Of a stretch of 64,000 nucleotides of DNA, positions 61,501 to 64,000 are shown in pieces. The stretch comes from Hoeflea_A sp039025395 (GTDB taxonomy: Bacteria; Pseudomonadota; Alphaproteobacteria; Rhizobiales; Rhizobiaceae): assembly GCA_039025395.1 (NCBI GenBank), contig JBCCOK010000019.1, forward strand, positions 15,889-79,888, given 5' to 3'. The position numbers were made by a program, and so were the translations under genes. Position 1 is the first letter of the stretch. Every line of letters starts with the position of its first letter. The notes beneath the pieces were generated by a model. That model had not been told where the DNA came from. It did not search any database and was given only the letters and a program-made list of their open reading frames with translations.

Positions 61501-62331
61501 ATGAACCAGACTGTCGACACAGCATCCTCGGAGATCTGGATCGGAAACGGTCCGGTGCTTGCCAGCTACGACGAAGGCGTTGCAACGCTGACACTGAATC
61601 GGCCTGACGCCGCGAATGGAATGAACATCGAAATGATGAAGGCGATATTCGAAGCGGTAATTCTCTGCCACGGCGATCCGCGCGTCCGGGTGGTTCACTT
61701 ACGAGGTGCTGGCGCGAACTTCTGCGCAGGCGGCGATGTGCGCGAGTTTTCCTCCAAGGGCGAAACGCTTGGCGACTTCCTGAAGGAGGTAACAGCCTAT
61801 CTTCAGATCGCGGTCGGCGCCCTGATCCGACTGAACGCAATCGTGGTCACAGAAGTGCAAGGCTATGCTGCCGGCGGCGGCGGCCTCGGTTTGGTTTGTG
61901 CGTCTGATATCGTGATTGCCGCCCAATCAGCGAAGTTCATGGCCGGCGCCACCCGAGTCGGTATGGCCCCAGACGGCGGCGCATCTGTAATCTTGTCTCG
62001 GCTGATCGGTTTGCGGCGAGCCGCCGATCTGTTTCTGACCAACCGGATTGTCGAAGCGCCAGAAGCCCTATCGATCGGTCTGGTGACTGCGGTCGCAAAG
62101 GATGAAAACTTGGCCGAATCTGCCGAAATGAAAGCCAAGTCGGTGGCTCGAGGCGCGCCCAAGGCGCTTGCCGCAACCAAAAGATTACTTTGGAACGGCG
62201 TTGGGCTGAGCGTCGAATCTTGTCTGCCCGAAGAGGCGCGGACGGTGTCGGAGTTATCGGCAACACGGGATGCCGTCGAAGGCCTCGCGGCGGTGATTGA
62301 GAACCGCAAACCGGACTTTAACGGTACCTAG
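61501..62331 (+). CDS. Enoyl-CoA hydratase/isomerase family protein (crotonase)
   Basis: The predicted 276-residue crotonase-fold protein has the oxyanion-hole segments LRGAGANFCAGGDVREF near residue 78 and VQGYAAGGGGLGLVCASD near residue 125. The two hydratase glutamates are absent (the first place reads GGGGLGL, the second AGATR). An Asp is present in GMAPDGGASVIL, as in PaaG-type isomerases. This favours isomerase or another CoA-ester reaction over simple hydration. The ATG follows GGAGAAAAAA and lies 23 bases after the beta subunit gene. Confidence 0.88.
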   Translation: MNQTVDTASSEIWIGNGPVLASYDEGVATLTLNRPDAANGMNIEMMKAIFEAVILCHGDPRVRVVHLRGAGANFCAGGDVREFSSKGETLGDFLKEVTAYLQIAVGALIRLNAIVVTEVQGYAAGGGGLGLVCASDIVIAAQSAKFMAGATRVGMAPDGGASVILSRLIGLRRAADLFLTNRIVEAPEALSIGLVTAVAKDENLAESAEMKAKSVARGAPKALAATKRLLWNGVGLSVESCLPEEARTVSELSATRDAVEGLAAVIENRKPDFNGT

Positions 62332-62352
62332 CAGATGGTGGTTGGAGACACC

Positions 62353-63072
62353 ATGCGCGCGCTTGTTACTGGCGGAGCCAACGGCATCGGCGCAGCAATC
62401 GCGCGCCGGCTTGCCGGCGACGGGATGGACGTGACGATCTGCGACCGGGACAAAGATGCAGGCGCCATTCTGGCCGACGCCATCGGTGGAGATTTTGCCT
62501 GCCTTGACGCGACCGATAACGACGCGGTGGTGTCTTTGATCCGGAGCCGGCCTTCCTTCTCCGTTCTAGTTAACAATATAGGCGCCGACCAGCACGCCTT
62601 TTTCACGGATCTGACCCCGGCAGATTGGCGGTCGCTGCTTGCGGTCAATCTCGAAACTACCTTTGCCTTTACCCAAGCTGTCCTGCCCAGCATGCAACAG
62701 GCTGAATACGGTCGCATCGTGAACATCGCCTCCGAAGCCGGCCGATTGGGATCAAAAGGCGGTTCCGTCTACGCTGCTGCAAAGGCCGGTGTGATCGGCT
62801 TTACCCGCTCGATTGCCAGAGAGAACGCCCGCTTCGGAATCACCGCGAACGCGCTTCTTCCCGGACCGGTTCGAACTGCAATGGTTGAAGCAGCCATCGC
62901 AAAGATCGGCTCGAGGCTGGAAACCGATATGGCAAGTCTGACACTGATGAAACGCCTCGGCGAGCCGCAGGAAGTCGCCGTGGCCGCCGGCTTTCTCGCC
63001 TCGAAGGAGGCCTCGTTTGTAACTGGCGAGGCGCTTGGCGTCTCCGGTGGAATGGGCTGCCGGGCTGGTTAG
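62353..63072 (+). CDS. Short-chain dehydrogenase/reductase
   Basis: The predicted 239-residue SDR has the cofactor loop LVTGGANGIGAAIAR at its start, a NNIG motif near residue 70, the catalytic Ser in IVNIASEAG, and YAAAKAG. The order and the segments AVNLETTFAFTQAVLP and GRIVNIASEAGRLGSKGG resemble BadH-type 2-hydroxyacyl-CoA dehydrogenases. It may oxidise a 3-hydroxyacyl-CoA formed before the thiolase step. I used the ATG after TGGAGACACC; an ATG 18 bases earlier is possible. It is the last gene of the plus operon and ends 4 bases into the convergent esterase gene. Confidence 0.9.
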   Translation: MRALVTGGANGIGAAIARRLAGDGMDVTICDRDKDAGAILADAIGGDFACLDATDNDAVVSLIRSRPSFSVLVNNIGADQHAFFTDLTPADWRSLLAVNLETTFAFTQAVLPSMQQAEYGRIVNIASEAGRLGSKGGSVYAAAKAGVIGFTRSIARENARFGITANALLPGPVRTAMVEAAIAKIGSRLETDMASLTLMKRLGEPQEVAVAAGFLASKEASFVTGEALGVSGGMGCRAG

Positions 63073-63959
63073 TGATCGGTTTTGGTATGGCAGCGGATGA
63101 AAACGCCAATCTTGTCGAGGGATTGCTGCGATTCCATCAGCTCCGGAAAAACTTGGAAATGATGGAACATTTCAGGCCAGACCTCGAGTTCGACCTTGCA
63201 GCCGGCGTCCCGGGCACGCTCCGCAAAGAGCTTGGCATCATCCAAAGTGATGTCGAAATCGCCGGCATGGACGAGCACAGGCGGAAGACAGCCGAGATCC
63301 GCATCGACGGGCGAAGCGAGCGGATCGGAGGCATTGCCGTGCCGGCCAAGATAGCTACGCGCCATCGCCGCGAGCTGTTCAGGCTTCGAAAAGATGTCGA
63401 CCGCAGCCCGGGTCTGGTAGCTCGCACCGCGCATCGTCAGATCCAGCCAAGGCGATATCAGGACGACGCAACCCGGCTTCGGCAATCCGGCTTCGCGTGC
63501 CTGCAGGGCAGCTCCGATTGCAAGCGCGCCGCCGGCGGAATCTCCGGCAATCGCGATTGCGTCTGCCGGAATGTCTTGTCTGAGAAGCCAAAGATAAACG
63601 GCAAAGGTATCGTCAGCAGCAGCCGGAAACCTGTGTTCCGGCGCCAATCGGTAGTCGAATCCAAGAACACGCGCTCTGGCCGATCCGGACAGACGGCTCA
63701 TGAGGTTCAAATGCGAGTTGATCGAACCAATCTGATAGCCGCCGCCATGGCAGAACAGGACCACACGATCAGAGTCCGCCGCAGGCGACTGAACCCAAGC
63801 GGCTTGCATCTCCTTGACCGAGATCCAGTTCACCGAGGCGTCGGTAGGGTATCTCAAGAGCCAATCGAAACCGGCGCGAATTTCGGAAAGCGGCATACCC
63901 CTCGCCCATTCAGATGTTACTCGCCGAATACGCACTTTCGGCTCTTCGTCATACGTCAT
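63069..63959 (-). CDS. Alpha/beta hydrolase, hormone-sensitive-lipase-like esterase
   Basis: The 296-residue HSL-family hydrolase has the oxyanion HGGG in VVLFCHGGGYQIGS near residue 72, the nucleophile motif GDSAGG near residue 142, Asp in VHAGDFDITLDDA and His in WPEMFHHFQVF. Such enzymes cleave short acyl or aryl esters. It is a single minus-strand gene converging with the SDR by a 4-base overlap. No TetR-type operator is visible in the 41 bases upstream before the window ends, so its link to the regulon is only positional. Confidence 0.9.
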   Translation of the reverse strand: MTYDEEPKVRIRRVTSEWARGMPLSEIRAGFDWLLRYPTDASVNWISVKEMQAAWVQSPAADSDRVVLFCHGGGYQIGSINSHLNLMSRLSGSARARVLGFDYRLAPEHRFPAAADDTFAVYLWLLRQDIPADAIAIAGDSAGGALAIGAALQAREAGLPKPGCVVLISPWLDLTMRGASYQTRAAVDIFSKPEQLAAMARSYLGRHGNASDPLASPVDADLGCLPPVLVHAGDFDITLDDAKLFAERARDAGCKVELEVWPEMFHHFQVFPELMESQQSLDKIGVFIRCHTKTDH

Positions 63960-64000
63960 TGCAGCCTCGCAAAACTATATCCAATATAATACGGAAATAT

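Noticed and set aside
1..64000. CRISPR arrays, tRNA/rRNA genes, integrases, riboswitches
   Set aside because: No repeat-spacer pattern, cloverleaf, rRNA-like stretch, integrase or convincing riboswitch motif was seen in any intergenic region, though a covariance-model scan was not possible.

Overview
The window is a 64-kb, moderately GC-rich piece of a bacterial chromosome or large replicon, densely packed with catabolic and transport genes. The gene families (rhizobial-type sugar ABC cassettes, fused indolepyruvate oxidoreductase, several TRAP systems, SorC and LysR regulators, IS481/IS6/IS5 remnants) point to an alphaproteobacterium, probably of the Hyphomicrobiales (rhizobia-like, possibly marine). 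That assignment is inference from gene content. No tRNA, rRNA, CRISPR or phage genes were seen.

Region 1 (1-5 kb): the end of a membrane methyltransferase gene, then a two-gene RND efflux operon (adaptor and pump). Region 2 (5-25 kb): an accessory carbohydrate locus. A 12-gene minus-strand operon runs from 18.7 down to 5.2 kb: FGGY kinase, PfkB kinase, SorC regulator broken by an in-frame amber codon, 2-hydroxyacid dehydrogenase, class II aldolase, bifunctional aldolase/SDR, SBP56-type methanethiol-oxidase-like protein, 2Fe-2S ferredoxin, CoA-binding protein, ribulose-phosphate-epimerase-like protein, LsrF-like aldolase and a BisC-type molybdoenzyme. A divergent plus-strand operon encodes a ribose-type ABC importer and a second PfkB kinase, with an IS481 relic between them. 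A 7-bp inverted repeat overlaps the importer promoter.

Region 3 (25-27 kb): a COG0523 zinc-metallochaperone-type GTPase and an unrecognised secreted protein behind a Zur-like box. Region 4 (27-38 kb): a thiamine-diphosphate enzyme, a LysR fragment, a three-component flavoprotein dehydrogenase of the hydroxyproline/opine type, a split TRAP transporter, a LysR regulator with a leaderless-looking promoter, and an enolase-superfamily enzyme. Region 5 (38-40.5 kb): decayed IS6 and IS5 family elements on both sides of an orphan secreted protein.

Region 6 (40.5-64 kb) is the most striking. It holds a TRAP importer, a TrpX-like ABC importer, fused indolepyruvate:ferredoxin oxidoreductase, two flavin 2-hydroxyacid oxidases of different folds, a phenylacetate-CoA-ligase-like enzyme, a Rieske ring-hydroxylating oxygenase (alpha and beta) with a reductase, a crotonase, an SDR, a YCII protein, RidA, and a thiolase paired with an HMG-CoA-synthase-like/OB-fold fusion, plus one TetR regulator. 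A 12-bp near-palindrome, GANCGNNCGNNC, overlaps or flanks the predicted promoter of essentially every transcription unit here, so the block reads as a single TetR-controlled regulon. I infer a CoA-dependent route for aryl (perhaps indolic) lactate, pyruvate and acetate catabolism.
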